DNA of 64,000 bases. Source: Microbacterium sp. MYb45 (GTDB taxonomy: Bacteria; Actinomycetota; Actinomycetes; Actinomycetales; Microbacteriaceae). A model generated the notes under the pieces. The model did no database searches and was not told the origin of the DNA. It worked only from the letters and a program-made list of their open reading frames with translations. Below are positions 38,219 through 49,987 of the stretch, piece after piece. A program made the position numbers and the translations under genes. Location of the stretch: the NCBI RefSeq assembly GCF_002979655.1, contig NZ_PCPG01000001.1, forward strand, positions 248,001 through 312,000, in the 5' to 3' direction. The stretch's first letter is position 1, and every line of letters starts with the position of its first letter.

Positions 38219-38875
38219 ATGGAAACAAGCATCGTTGGCGTCGGAGTGGGTATCACCGATCGCTTCCGAACCGTTGTCGAAGAGAAGATCGCCAAGGTCC
38301 AGATGTTTGCGTCACGGGCGCAACGGTTGGACGTCAAAGTCACCCACCGCGTGTATCGCAACGGCCGCATCCCGGACGAGACCGTCGAGCTGACGCTGGT
38401 GGGCAAGGGACCGGTCGTCCGCGCGGAGGCGACGGACGGCGACAAGTTCGTGGCTCTCGACCTCGCCATCGACAAGATGTCCGAGCAGCTTCGTCGTGCG
38501 AAGGAGAAGCGTGTCGATGGCCGACAGCACCCGCGCGGCGCCCACTTCGAGAAGGGCAGCGGATCGCTGGAAGGCATCGACGTCCAGCCGGCATCCGCGG
38601 ATGTTCTTCATGCCGTCGCGACGGGCAACGTGCCGGTGCAGCAGCCGGAAGACGAGACCTACTCGCCCGTCGTCATCCGCACGAAGAGTTTCGACGCCGA
38701 GTGGATGACTGTGGAAGAGGCGGTCGATCGGATGGAACTGGTCGGACACGACTTCTTCCTCTTCGTCGATGTCCGCACCGACCACCCGAGCGTCGTGTAC
38801 CGACGCAAGGGCTGGGACTACGGCGTGATCGCACTGAGCACGCAGGCGCCGCCGTCTGAGGCGCTCGCTTCCTGA
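38219..38875 (+). CDS. hpf: Long-form ribosome hibernation-promoting factor
   Basis: 218 residues. The N-terminal RaiA/YfiA domain (1-110) begins METSIVGVGVGITDRF and binds the decoding region of the 30S subunit. A charged linker (about 100-155) joins a C-terminal domain with VIRTKSFDAEWMTVEEAVDRM and FFLFVDVRTDHPSVVYRRKGWDYG (landmarks), which dimerises to form 100S ribosomes. Length and two-domain layout are those of the long HPF of Gram-positives. AAGGAGG precedes the ATG at good spacing. It lies between comF and secA as in other Actinobacteria and is closed by a strong hairpin. Confidence 0.95.
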   Translation: METSIVGVGVGITDRFRTVVEEKIAKVQMFASRAQRLDVKVTHRVYRNGRIPDETVELTLVGKGPVVRAEATDGDKFVALDLAIDKMSEQLRRAKEKRVDGRQHPRGAHFEKGSGSLEGIDVQPASADVLHAVATGNVPVQQPEDETYSPVVIRTKSFDAEWMTVEEAVDRMELVGHDFFLFVDVRTDHPSVVYRRKGWDYGVIALSTQAPPSEALAS

Positions 38876-38884
38876 CGGAGTCGC

Positions 38885-38920
38885 AGAACGGCCCGGTCCC
38901 TCGCGGGACCGGGCCGTTCT
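38885..38920. terminator. Strong hairpin after hpf
   Basis: Perfect 16-bp stem with a TCGC loop, arms 38885-38900 and 38905-38920. There is no U-run, as is common in high-G+C Actinobacteria. It separates hpf from the convergent coiled-coil gene and can work in both directions. Confidence 0.85.
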
Positions 38921-38947
38921 GGCGTCTGAGGACGCAGGTGCGGGTCG

Positions 38948-40273
38948 TCAGTCGAAGATGCCGTCCAGGAGGCTGCCGATCACGAGTCCGCCGAGGATGC
39001 CGGATGCGAGGTCGCCGCCGCCACCACCGCGCCGCGGCCCGCCGCCCCAGCCGCCACCGCCGCCCCAGTCCTGATCGCGCGGACGCGAGGAATCGATGTC
39101 GCGCTGGGCGAGCTGGAGAGCCTCGGAAGCGAGGTGCGCGACCCGACGGGCCTGCACCAGGGCGGCTTCGCGCGTGTCCTCCGCTGGCAGGAGATCGGAG
39201 ACATCGACGCGGAGTCGCTCGGCCTCGGCCAGGCGCGTGCGGGCGTCGGCACCGATCCAGCCGCGGTGGCCGGCGATGAGGCCGCGCGCGACGCCGAGCT
39301 GACGGTCGGCGTCGTCGATCGCATGCTGCACCTGGGCGAGGCTGGGGAGTGGATTCTCGGCGCGGTGCCGGGCCTTGGCGATCGCCTCGTCCAGCGCGGA
39401 GTTGGCGTCGCGCAACTGGGACAGCTCGGCGAACGGGTCATTGGGCTGACCGGCCGGTGTGAGAGCGGCGAGGGCGGCTTGGAGCGCGGCCACCGCTTCG
39501 GCGACGGCCGGCACCGACGGGGCGTTGCGTGCCGCGATGAGGTCGCCGCGCGAGTCGGCGACGACTTCGGCGAGGGTGGATTCTGCTCGGAGTGCCTCGA
39601 TCTCGAAGTCCTCGACCGCATCCAGAAGCGCGGATGCGCGCCGGGTGGCCTCGGTCGCTGTCTCGAGGGCGACATTCGCCTCTTCGTTCTGTTTGGCTGC
39701 ACGACGGCGTTCGGAGATGTCGGCGCTGTGGGTGGCGAAGCGGATGAGCTGCTCGGCCTCGGCGGCGCTGGCGGTGATCTGGTGCATCGCGGAATCGGCG
39801 TAGCGAGCCGAGAGGCGTGCGACGGCCTCGTTGGTCTGGGGGATGCGGGTGCTGAGCGCGGCGGCATCCGCCCGCACCTGCGCGATGATCTCGGGTGCTC
39901 GGCGAACCTTGGCGACGGATTCGGCGAGGACGGAGGTCTTCTCGTCGAGAAGGTCCTGAGCCCAGTCGCAGAGCTGCAGGATGCGCGCATTCCGCGTGCG
40001 CAGCTCCTCGGCCGTGTCGGGGATCTCGTCATGGTTCAGCTGGTGGAGCTGGAATGCCTCGCGCAGATGGGTGCGCACCGCGGTGAGAGCCGTGCGCAGG
40101 TCGGCGGTCAGCGATTCACCCAGCTCGGCCTCGGCGAAGGAGAGCTCGTCCGACGTCGTGCGAATCCGCTCGTCGGCGCCGACCAGCGCCTGCTCGGCGC
40201 GACGTGCGAGATCGGCGTCCTGTGCGGCGAGTTCTTCCTGTTCGCGTTTGCGTCTGCCCCAAATTCCAGCCAT
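38948..40273 (-). CDS. Long coiled-coil protein with Gly-rich C-terminus
   Basis: 441 residues. No signal peptide. Residues 8-390 are almost entirely helical and alanine/glutamate/arginine-rich, with heptad patterns typical of coiled coil. Residues about 395-422 form a Gly/Trp/Arg-rich stretch (DWGGGGGWGGGPRRGGGGG), followed by a hydrophobic end LASGILGGLVIGSLLDGIFD. The C-terminal two thirds resembles the region after the TPM domain in actinobacterial TPM proteins, but the TPM domain and signal are missing. It may be a membrane-associated scaffold like PspA, but I see no family motif. Leaderless start predicted. Confidence 0.7.
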   Translation of the reverse strand: MAGIWGRRKREQEELAAQDADLARRAEQALVGADERIRTTSDELSFAEAELGESLTADLRTALTAVRTHLREAFQLHQLNHDEIPDTAEELRTRNARILQLCDWAQDLLDEKTSVLAESVAKVRRAPEIIAQVRADAAALSTRIPQTNEAVARLSARYADSAMHQITASAAEAEQLIRFATHSADISERRRAAKQNEEANVALETATEATRRASALLDAVEDFEIEALRAESTLAEVVADSRGDLIAARNAPSVPAVAEAVAALQAALAALTPAGQPNDPFAELSQLRDANSALDEAIAKARHRAENPLPSLAQVQHAIDDADRQLGVARGLIAGHRGWIGADARTRLAEAERLRVDVSDLLPAEDTREAALVQARRVAHLASEALQLAQRDIDSSRPRDQDWGGGGGWGGGPRRGGGGGDLASGILGGLVIGSLLDGIFD

Positions 40274-40279
40274 AGGTCG

Positions 40280-40285
40280 ATCCTA
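40280..40285 (-). promoter_or_regulatory. -10 element of leaderless coiled-coil gene
   Basis: TAGGAT on the minus strand ends 6 bases before the ATG at 40273. Confidence 0.55.
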
Positions 40286-40349
40286 GTTTCTCGCGTACCG
40301 GCGGTGGCTGAGCATCCGCTCCGGGCAGGCGCTGTTCGCTCAGGGCACG

Positions 40350-43190
40350 TCAGGCGATCGCCGTACGTCGCGTGAGCTCTGCGCGCCGTGGGGGGATGAG
40401 CCAGCTGACCGCGGCGATCGCGAGAGGCAGGGCGACCGCAAGCAGGGCGAGCACGCCCCAGGGGATGTCGGGGATCAGAAGAACGCCTCGCGACTGGATC
40501 GCGAACCCGATCGGGGGGAGCACCCCGGCCACCGCACCCGCGAGAGTACCGAACCCGGCGATGATGAGTCCCTGCCAGAGGCCGACCCGGCGACGGAGCC
40601 CGTTCGTGCCGCCGATCGCGGAGAGCGTGGCGTCGTCGGGGCGGCGCTCGAACCGCGCCAGGCTCAGGGCCACCCCGCTCGCGCCGAGGACGAGGACACC
40701 CACGGCGCTCAGGATCGGCACGATCCACAGCGAGTCGTCGGGCGGGCCGTTCTCGAAGTACGGGGAGAGGATCCAGTCTGCTGTGCCCAGCGCATCGGCG
40801 TTCTCCTGCACGCGGTCGCGTACCTCCACCGGCACGGGGGCGTCGAACGCGGCGATCACCATGCTGGGACGCGTCGCCATCTCGAACTCCGCCGCCGTCT
40901 CCGGGGCGACCGCTACCGCGACGGCCTGGTGGGGGAGCTCGAGTGCGATGGCGTCGACCTTCCGCTCCCAGAGCGGCTCGCCACGTGATGGTCCGTCTTC
41001 CCATGCGGTCCAGATGTTGTCGGGCACCTTCCCGTCGTACACATCGCGGCCGCTCCAGGCCCCGACGTCGATCGTGCCGTCGGTGACGTATTGCGGGTCG
41101 GTGACGATCGCGGCGCCGTCTCGGTAGGCGGCGCGCTGTGCGGAACTCACCGTGACGCCGAGGGCCTCGTCGAGCTCGTCCACCGAGACCACCGCGATCG
41201 GGTTCGGTCGGTTCTGTCCGTTCGCCGTGAACGAGTTCTCGACCTCCGGGTCGAAAAGATGACGGTCCGGCATCACGGCGATGACCCTCGTCTCGTCCGC
41301 GGGGATGTCGAGGGAGTTCGCGTAGCCCCACACCTCGGGCTGGCGGGCGATCACGGCCGTGCCGGACGCCCCCACGCTGTCCGCGAGCGCGATTCCCGCG
41401 TCGGTCGCCTCGGAAGCGACGGAGGAGTCGACGGTCGACTCCGCTCCGGTCGGCTGGATCGCGATGGCGAGGGTGCCGACCGGAGCCTGGTAGGCCCAAT
41501 CCCGCGCGGTCCACGCGTTCTGCATGGAGGTCTGGCTCATGGCGAAGACCGCGACGAAGACGGTCGCGGCGATCGCAGCGAAAGCGGGAACCGTGCGTGA
41601 GGAGTTCGCCGCGGCGTCGCGGGCGGCGATGCGAGCGGCGACGCTGACGGGCGAGAGCGCTTTGGCGGTGATCCACAGCAGCCAGCGACCGGAGAGCAGG
41701 ATGCCGATCTGCACGAGGATCGGCCCGATGACGATGCCGAACGGAGGAATAGCCCGCAGCGGCGAGTCCCACGGCAGATCCGTGACCTCGATGGCGAGGA
41801 TCGCGAACGCGCTGCCGATCGTGAGCGCGACGCCGAGGATCAGCAGGATCGATCCCCAGATCGGTCGCGACGCACGGGGTCTCTGCGGACGACGCGCGCC
41901 GCGCAGCGCACTGAGGGTGTCGGTGCGGGCGACCGTGCGTGCGGGAAGCACTGCGGATGCGGTTCCCACCAGCACCGAGAAGGTCAGGATCCCCGCCAGG
42001 ATCAGCCACGGCACGTGGAAGCCCCAGAACTGGGTGGCCGATCCGTCGGCGAGGAGTGCCATCGTCACCGCGGCCGCCCCGACGCCGAGGGCGAGACCGA
42101 GAATGCCGGAGATGAGGCCCAGGGCCGTGCCCTGGAGCAGGATGACCCGGCGGAGGTCGGCCGGCGCGGCTCCCACGCTCGCGGCGACGGCGAGAGACCG
42201 CTGCTGGCGGCGTGCGGCGACCGCGAAGGCGGCGCCCGCCAGCATCACGACGACGTACGCGGCGAAGAGCCCGCCGGCGATGAGTACGATGAGCACCGTC
42301 CACAGGGCGCCGTCGTCTGCTCCGGACCACCCGCCCCTCGTCTTGTCCGAGAGGACCGGCGGCTCCTGGATCACCGACCGCGAGTAGGCGACCACACCGT
42401 CTTCGTTCAGCTTCTCGACCTCCGGCCAGTTGAGCGACAGGTCGGGGAGATACCAGCGGGCGTCGCCCGAGAGTCCGGCGCTCGCCGGCAGGAAGAGCGC
42501 GGAGGTCGCATCGGAGAGGACCGCCGAGTCCAGGGTTCCGACGACCGTGTAGCTGCGGTCGCCGTCGGTGACGACGACCTCGTCACCGATCGCGATCCCG
42601 AGCCGCTCGAGTGCGGCCGGGGTCGCCATGATCTCGCGGCCGGACCGCGGGGTCGCCCCGTCGAGAATCTCGTACCGTCCCTCGAAGCGCTCATCCCAGA
42701 CCTCGCCTCCCCACGCGGGCATCCCGGTGACGCCGTCGGGAGTCTGCACACGCACGGTGGACTCGACGACCCGGATCGCCTCGGTGCCGGACGGCAGCGC
42801 GGCGGTCGGATCGGCGATCGGCGTCCCCTCGGGGGTATTGCCGGAGTTGTCGGGATATCCCGTCCACGTGGGGTCGATGGGGGACTGCCAGAATCCGCTG
42901 TCCGGTATACCGCCCACCGAGACCCATGCCTCCATCCGTCCCAGTTCCGCGGTCACGCGTTCCTGCGGGGTGCCGATCATGCTCGCCCCTATGACCGCGT
43001 AGGCGGTCATGGCTGCGATCGGGAGCAGGACGAGCGTGCCGATGAGGGCGCTCGACAGCAGGGTGCGTCGCAGCTGCCGGTGCGCAAGCCGGGCGGCGAC
43101 GCGCCAGCGGGCGCGTCTTCCCGGCCGTTGGACGGACGAGGAGGGACGGTCGGACGTCCTCGTCTCCGGTCGGTCGACGGTCGCGGTCAT
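40350..43190 (-). CDS. FtsX-type ABC transporter permease (double domain)
   Basis: 946 residues with about ten membrane helices in the order helix 1 (about 45-70), a large extracellular domain, three helices, one more helix pair near 430-500, a second extracellular domain, and three final helices. This is the duplicated FtsX layout of peptide or lipid exporters. The first cluster contains ARRQQRSLAVAASVGAAPADLRR and the last RFERRPDDATLSAIGGTNGLRR, the two coupling segments. It is the last gene of the padR-ATPase-permease operon, overlapping the ATPase stop by 4 bp. The substrate is unknown; such units often remove antimicrobial peptides or drugs. Confidence 0.87.
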   Translation of the reverse strand: MTATVDRPETRTSDRPSSSVQRPGRRARWRVAARLAHRQLRRTLLSSALIGTLVLLPIAAMTAYAVIGASMIGTPQERVTAELGRMEAWVSVGGIPDSGFWQSPIDPTWTGYPDNSGNTPEGTPIADPTAALPSGTEAIRVVESTVRVQTPDGVTGMPAWGGEVWDERFEGRYEILDGATPRSGREIMATPAALERLGIAIGDEVVVTDGDRSYTVVGTLDSAVLSDATSALFLPASAGLSGDARWYLPDLSLNWPEVEKLNEDGVVAYSRSVIQEPPVLSDKTRGGWSGADDGALWTVLIVLIAGGLFAAYVVVMLAGAAFAVAARRQQRSLAVAASVGAAPADLRRVILLQGTALGLISGILGLALGVGAAAVTMALLADGSATQFWGFHVPWLILAGILTFSVLVGTASAVLPARTVARTDTLSALRGARRPQRPRASRPIWGSILLILGVALTIGSAFAILAIEVTDLPWDSPLRAIPPFGIVIGPILVQIGILLSGRWLLWITAKALSPVSVAARIAARDAAANSSRTVPAFAAIAATVFVAVFAMSQTSMQNAWTARDWAYQAPVGTLAIAIQPTGAESTVDSSVASEATDAGIALADSVGASGTAVIARQPEVWGYANSLDIPADETRVIAVMPDRHLFDPEVENSFTANGQNRPNPIAVVSVDELDEALGVTVSSAQRAAYRDGAAIVTDPQYVTDGTIDVGAWSGRDVYDGKVPDNIWTAWEDGPSRGEPLWERKVDAIALELPHQAVAVAVAPETAAEFEMATRPSMVIAAFDAPVPVEVRDRVQENADALGTADWILSPYFENGPPDDSLWIVPILSAVGVLVLGASGVALSLARFERRPDDATLSAIGGTNGLRRRVGLWQGLIIAGFGTLAGAVAGVLPPIGFAIQSRGVLLIPDIPWGVLALLAVALPLAIAAVSWLIPPRRAELTRRTAIA

Positions 43191-43912
43191 CGCCCCGTCC
43201 CGCTCAGCAGCACCTCGGCGTCGTCGCGCCGGGTCTCGTCGACGATCCTCCCGTCCCGGAGAAACACGATCCGGTCGGCGAATGCCGCATGGCGCGCCTC
43301 GTGCGTGACGAGGATGCCCGCCGCACCCGCATCCACTCGTCCGCGGAGCATCCGGAGCACCAGTTCGCCGGTGACGGAATCCAATGCGCCCGTCGGCTCG
43401 TCGGCGAGGATGAGTCGTCGTCCGCCGACCACGGCGCGAGCGATCGCGACGCGCTGCTGCTGACCTCCGGAGAGATCGTCCGGATAGGAGTCGAGCTTGT
43501 CCGCCAGGCCGACGGACTGCAGGGCGTCCTTCCCCGCGCGGCGGGCGACCCGGGTGCGGAAGCCGTCGAGTTCCAGCGGGAGTGTCACGTTTTCGATGGC
43601 GGTGAGCGTGGGGATCAGATTGAAGTCCTGGAAGACGAAACCGAGGGAACGTCGACGCAGGCGGGCGACCTCCGCGGCGCTCTGTTCGCTGAGGAACGCG
43701 CCCTCGATGACGACTTCACCGGTGGTGGGTCGAGCGAGACCGCCGGCTATGGCGAGCAGAGTCGACTTGCCGGAGCCGGAGGCACCCATGACGGCGACGA
43801 GCTCCCCGCGGCGAACCTCCAGATCGACACCCGAGAGTGCCGACACCGCCGTCGCGCCGTTCCCGTACTGCTGCGTGACCCCGACCAGTCGCAGGACCGT
43901 CTCGGCGCTCAC
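43187..43912 (-). CDS. ABC transporter ATPase (FtsE/LolD-like)
   Basis: 241 residues: Walker A GASGSGKS, Q-loop FVFQDFNLIPTLTAIENV, signature DLSGGQQQRVAIARAVV, Walker B LILADEPTGALD, and H-loop VTHEARHAA. The GTG at 43912 is preferred because it overlaps the PadR stop by 4 bp (GTGA) and starts at the family N-terminus (VSAETVLRLVGVTQQYG); a longer frame upstream is Arg-rich and lies over the padR gene. It pairs with the following double-FtsX permease. Confidence 0.9.
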   Translation of the reverse strand: MSAETVLRLVGVTQQYGNGATAVSALSGVDLEVRRGELVAVMGASGSGKSTLLAIAGGLARPTTGEVVIEGAFLSEQSAAEVARLRRRSLGFVFQDFNLIPTLTAIENVTLPLELDGFRTRVARRAGKDALQSVGLADKLDSYPDDLSGGQQQRVAIARAVVGGRRLILADEPTGALDSVTGELVLRMLRGRVDAGAAGILVTHEARHAAFADRIVFLRDGRIVDETRRDDAEVLLSGTGR

Positions 43913-44529
43913 AGTGAGGGAGCCGCATCCGCGAAGGGAGCACCAGCTTTCGCGGGCCGCCCGCGCTTGGGGCGCTCGGTCGCGAGTTCGAGCGCCATCG
44001 CCTGTCGCGGGTGCAGGGCGAGGCGCTGTTCCGTGTGGTCGAGCCACCGCACCTCGGCCTCCGCGGCGAAGATCATCGAATCGACGACCAGCGCCCAGGA
44101 GAGTTCCTCCGGGCCGTCGGCGTCACCGCCGGCGTACTTCGCCCGCTGCAGGGACTGCAGCTGTCGCAGCGACGCCGTGCGCTGCGACTGGATGACCGCT
44201 GCGACGTCGACTCCGGGCAGCGTCGCGGCCACGGCGAGCTTGATCGCGAGCTCGTCCCGCGTCGCCTGCGTCCGCACCACGGGGGAGGAGAGCCACTGCG
44301 CGACCTCGGCGGAGCCGGCATCCGTGATCTGCCAGTACACATGACCCTGCTCGTCGGCATCCCCGCGCTCGACGAGGCCGTCACGCTCGAGACGCTCGAG
44401 CGTGTTGTAGATCTGTCCGACGTTCAGCGGCCAGGTGGAACCGGTGCGACGGTCGAATTCGTGCCGCAGCTGATAGCCGTAGCAGGGGCCCTGATCGAGG
44501 ATCGCGAGCAGGCTCTGACGTACCGACAT
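43909..44529 (-). CDS. PadR-family transcriptional repressor
   Basis: 206 residues. The winged helix begins VRQSLLAILDQGPCYGYQL and continues to NVGQIYNTLERLERDGLVE, the PadR recognition segment; a helical C-terminal dimerisation region (about 95-180) follows. PadR regulators usually repress an adjacent transporter and are released by its substrate. The ATG at 44529 has GGGAG in range; an earlier in-frame start would lie upstream of the predicted transcription start. A perfect palindrome sits 35-54 bases ahead and overlaps the -10. Confidence 0.9.
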   Translation of the reverse strand: MSVRQSLLAILDQGPCYGYQLRHEFDRRTGSTWPLNVGQIYNTLERLERDGLVERGDADEQGHVYWQITDAGSAEVAQWLSSPVVRTQATRDELAIKLAVAATLPGVDVAAVIQSQRTASLRQLQSLQRAKYAGGDADGPEELSWALVVDSMIFAAEAEVRWLDHTEQRLALHPRQAMALELATERPKRGRPAKAGAPFADAAPSL

Positions 44530-44563
44530 GGTGGGCTCCCTGGTTGTCGAGATGAATGCAATA

Positions 44564-44583
44564 CCGAGTATATGCATACTCGG
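44564..44583. promoter_or_regulatory. Palindromic operator overlapping the padR -10
   Basis: Arms CCGAGTAT and ATACTCGG (8 bp each) around ATGC. On the minus strand the hexamer TATACT (44572-44567), one mismatch from the consensus, lies within the palindrome, so a bound PadR dimer would directly block polymerase. An autoregulated operon is expected. Confidence 0.7.
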
Positions 44584-44642
44584 CAACTATTCGGATCTTC
44601 TCGTGGAAGGCTCGTGCAGGCGACGTGCAGGTCACAGGCCGG

Positions 44643-44648
44643 TAACAT
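44643..44648 (+). promoter_or_regulatory. Putative -10 of secA
   Basis: TAACAT, about 70 bases before the GTG start; predicted leader near 60 bases. No clear -35. Confidence 0.4.
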
Positions 44649-44717
44649 GGCAAAGCATGCCTGGCGTCGGGTTCACCGGCGGCCGGCGATTTACCCACTG
44701 ACAGGGAGATGACATCC

Positions 44718-47519
<2,802 letters not shown>

Positions 47520-47533
47520 CTCCCGCGCAGAGG

Positions 47534-47569
47534 AGAGGAGGGCCAGTCCGGGTGGATTGGCCCTCCTTT
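47534..47569 (+). terminator. secA terminator
   Basis: Stem AGGAGGGCCA/TGGCCCTCCT (47536-47545 and 47558-47567) with a 12-base loop, followed by a short TT. It lies between secA and the leaderless promoter of the aminotransferase. Confidence 0.7.
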
Positions 47570-47577
47570 CGTCGCTG

Positions 47578-47583
47578 TAGGCT
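47578..47583 (+). promoter_or_regulatory. -10 element of leaderless aminotransferase promoter
   Basis: TAGGCT ends 6 bases before the ATG at 47590. Confidence 0.6.
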
Positions 47584-47589
47584 TGGTCG

Positions 47590-48816
47590 ATGACACCAAC
47601 GCGCAACTTCGACCAGTCGTCGAAGCTCAAGAACGTCCTGTACGAGATCCGCGGAAACGCGCTCGTCGAGGCGGCGCGTCTGGAGGCCGAAGGCCACAAG
47701 ATCCTCAAGCTGAACACCGGGAATCCGGCGATCTTCGGCTTCGATGCTCCTCATCAGATCGTGCACGACATGCTTGCGTCGCTTCCGTCCGCGCATGGCT
47801 ACAGCGACAGCAAGGGCATCATCTCGGCCCGCCGCGCGGTCGTGAGCCGCTACGAGCAGATCGAGGGCTTTCCCCGTTTCGACCCCGACGACGTCTATCT
47901 CGGCAACGGCGTCTCCGAGCTCATCACCATGACGATGCAGGCGCTGCTGGACGAGGGCGACGAGGTGCTCATCCCGGCCCCGGATTACCCCCTCTGGACA
48001 GCGATGACCAGCCTCGCCGGCGGCACGCCCGTGCATTATCTGTGCGATGAGGATGACGAGTGGCAGCCCGATCTCGAGGACATCCGCTCGAAGATCACGC
48101 CGCGCACCAAAGCTCTCGTCATCATCAACCCGAACAACCCCACCGGCGTCGTGTACTCGCGCCAGATCCTCGAGGGGCTCGTGCAGATCGCTCGTGAACA
48201 TGAGCTCCTGCTGCTGTCGGATGAGATCTACGACCGGATTCTGTTCGACGGCGCCGTGCACATCCCCACCGCGACCCTCGCTCCCGATCTGCTCTGCCTG
48301 ACATTCAACGGGCTGTCCAAGACCTATCGTGTCGCGGGCTACCGCTCGGGCTGGATGGTCATCACCGGGCCGCAGGGCCACGCCAAGGGATTCATCGAGG
48401 GCATCACGCTGCTGGCGTCGACGCGACTGTGTCCGAACGTTCCCGCCCAGCACGCGGTGCAGGCGGCGCTGTCGGGCGTACAGTCCATCGACGCGCTGAT
48501 CGCCCCGACCGGTCGCCTGCGCGAACAGCGTGACATCGCGTGGGAAGGCCTCGAGTCGATCCCGGGGGTCTCGTGCGTCAAGCCGCAGGGAGCACTGTAT
48601 GCGTTCCCGCGTCTCGATCCGAACGTGCATGAGATCCGGGACGACGCCCGCCTGGTCTACGACCTGCTCGTCTCGGAGCACATCCTCCTGGTGCAGGGGA
48701 CGGGTTTCAACTGGGCGACCCCGGACCACCTCCGACTCGTCACGCTCCCCGAACCCCGAGTATTGAGCGAAGCCGTCGAGCGACTCGGGAACTTCCTCTC
48801 GAGCTACCGGCAGTAA
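47590..48816 (+). CDS. Class I/II aminotransferase, AlaT-like
   Basis: 408-residue PLP enzyme of fold type I. LNTGNPAIFGFDAP, the YLGNGVSELI phosphate region, INPNNPTGVVYS, LSDEIYDRILFDG, and the PLP-lysine motif FNGLSKTYRVAGYRSGW are all in place. Sequence style is closest to AlaT/AlaA, which make alanine from pyruvate and glutamate; aspartate or branched-chain specificity is possible. The ATG is fixed by the 6-base -10 spacing. Its last 77 bases overlap the end of a convergent gene on the other strand. Confidence 0.9.
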   Translation: MTPTRNFDQSSKLKNVLYEIRGNALVEAARLEAEGHKILKLNTGNPAIFGFDAPHQIVHDMLASLPSAHGYSDSKGIISARRAVVSRYEQIEGFPRFDPDDVYLGNGVSELITMTMQALLDEGDEVLIPAPDYPLWTAMTSLAGGTPVHYLCDEDDEWQPDLEDIRSKITPRTKALVIINPNNPTGVVYSRQILEGLVQIAREHELLLLSDEIYDRILFDGAVHIPTATLAPDLLCLTFNGLSKTYRVAGYRSGWMVITGPQGHAKGFIEGITLLASTRLCPNVPAQHAVQAALSGVQSIDALIAPTGRLREQRDIAWEGLESIPGVSCVKPQGALYAFPRLDPNVHEIRDDARLVYDLLVSEHILLVQGTGFNWATPDHLRLVTLPEPRVLSEAVERLGNFLSSYRQ

Positions 48817-49987
48817 CGGGCTCCGCGTCGACGGGAGACAGCGTCGCCGCGAGCCCTCGAATGCCGGCGACGAGCGTCGAGCGCGGTGTGACATCCGTCA
48901 TCGGGCGGGCATGCAGCAACGAGGCATCGGCAGCGCGCTGGTCGAACGGGAGGAATGTGACGTCCGTGATTCCCGCGAACCGCTCGAGCGTGCGTCGAAC
49001 CTGCCCGCGGGCATCGATCCCCAGCGGTCCCGGCCGGACCTGATTGACGACGACCGACACCGGCGTCGGCGCGGTGAGCCGGCGGACTTCTGCGTGATCC
49101 CGGAGGAATCGGCTGATCCCCAGCGGATCGGCTGCGGCCACGGCGACGATCAGGTCGGCTTCGCTCAGCGTCGCCGACGTCGCGGCATGGCGTCGAGGGC
49201 CGGCGATATCGTAGGTCACCTCGTCGTCTGCATCGAAGGCTCCCGCCACATCGACGACCGTCTCTTCCCGCCACTCCCGACACGCGCCCAAAGCCATTCG
49301 GAGACGGGCCGCCCCCAGCTCCGGCCACCGGCTCGGGCGGTTTATACCGGCGAGCACCTCGACCGCCTCGCCGCCGCCGGTGGCGACCGTCGTGGCGAGT
49401 CGAGTCAGCTCCGTCGCGTCGAGGGTGCCTCGCTCGGCACGACGGCAGGCCGCAGCGATCCCGGGTGCGTCGTCGCTGTGCCCGAGCAGCAGCGCGAGTG
49501 ATGGAGCGACCGTATCGGCGTCGACCAGGGCGGTGGTGCGGCCGGACCGTGCGAGTTCCACCGCGAGCTCGATGGCGATCCTGGAGCGGCCCGGTGCGCC
49601 GTGCGGCCCCCACACGGCGATGACCCGGTGCGGATGGCGTGATCGAGGTGCGCTCACGTGGTCGGCATCGGCGCGCAACGCCGCCGCCACCTCCCAGCCG
49701 GCCGCCTCGGGCGGCAACGCGGCAGACAAGCCGAGTCGTCCGAGCAGGCGGCTGTCGGCACCCCCGAGTGGGAGGATGCGGACTCCCGCCCGATCGCAGG
49801 TGGAAACCAGCTCGGCCGTGAGTACTGCACGTGCGGCCGTCACGATGATCGCCTCGGCGTCACGAGGGAGCTCGAGATCGGCGGCGGGCAGAGGCAGGAT
49901 GGCGAGGACGGTGACTCCCTCCATCTCCAACTCCGCAGCCAGTTCGCTGGCGCGCGGTTCCGGGATCGCCACGACGACCGCCGTCAC
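48740..49987 (-). CDS. CpaE/MinD-like P-loop protein with altered Walker A
   Basis: 415 residues. An N-terminal receiver-like region (1-110) without obvious phosphorylation residues is followed by a MinD/ParA-like domain: VWGPHGAPGRSRIAIELAVEL (G127-S135) where the invariant Walker lysine positions read H, A and R, then TTALVDADTVAPSLALLLG and TVVDVAGAF. CpaE proteins of Tad pili bind ATP and localise assembly machinery. No other pilus gene is nearby. The missing lysine suggests altered nucleotide use. GTG at 49987 overlaps the SAF gene's stop. The last codons overlap the aminotransferase gene by 77 bp. Confidence 0.75.
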   Translation of the reverse strand: MTAVVVAIPEPRASELAAELEMEGVTVLAILPLPAADLELPRDAEAIIVTAARAVLTAELVSTCDRAGVRILPLGGADSRLLGRLGLSAALPPEAAGWEVAAALRADADHVSAPRSRHPHRVIAVWGPHGAPGRSRIAIELAVELARSGRTTALVDADTVAPSLALLLGHSDDAPGIAAACRRAERGTLDATELTRLATTVATGGGEAVEVLAGINRPSRWPELGAARLRMALGACREWREETVVDVAGAFDADDEVTYDIAGPRRHAATSATLSEADLIVAVAAADPLGISRFLRDHAEVRRLTAPTPVSVVVNQVRPGPLGIDARGQVRRTLERFAGITDVTFLPFDQRAADASLLHARPMTDVTPRSTLVAGIRGLAATLSPVDAEPVTAGSSRGSSRVARRLRSILGVRGA

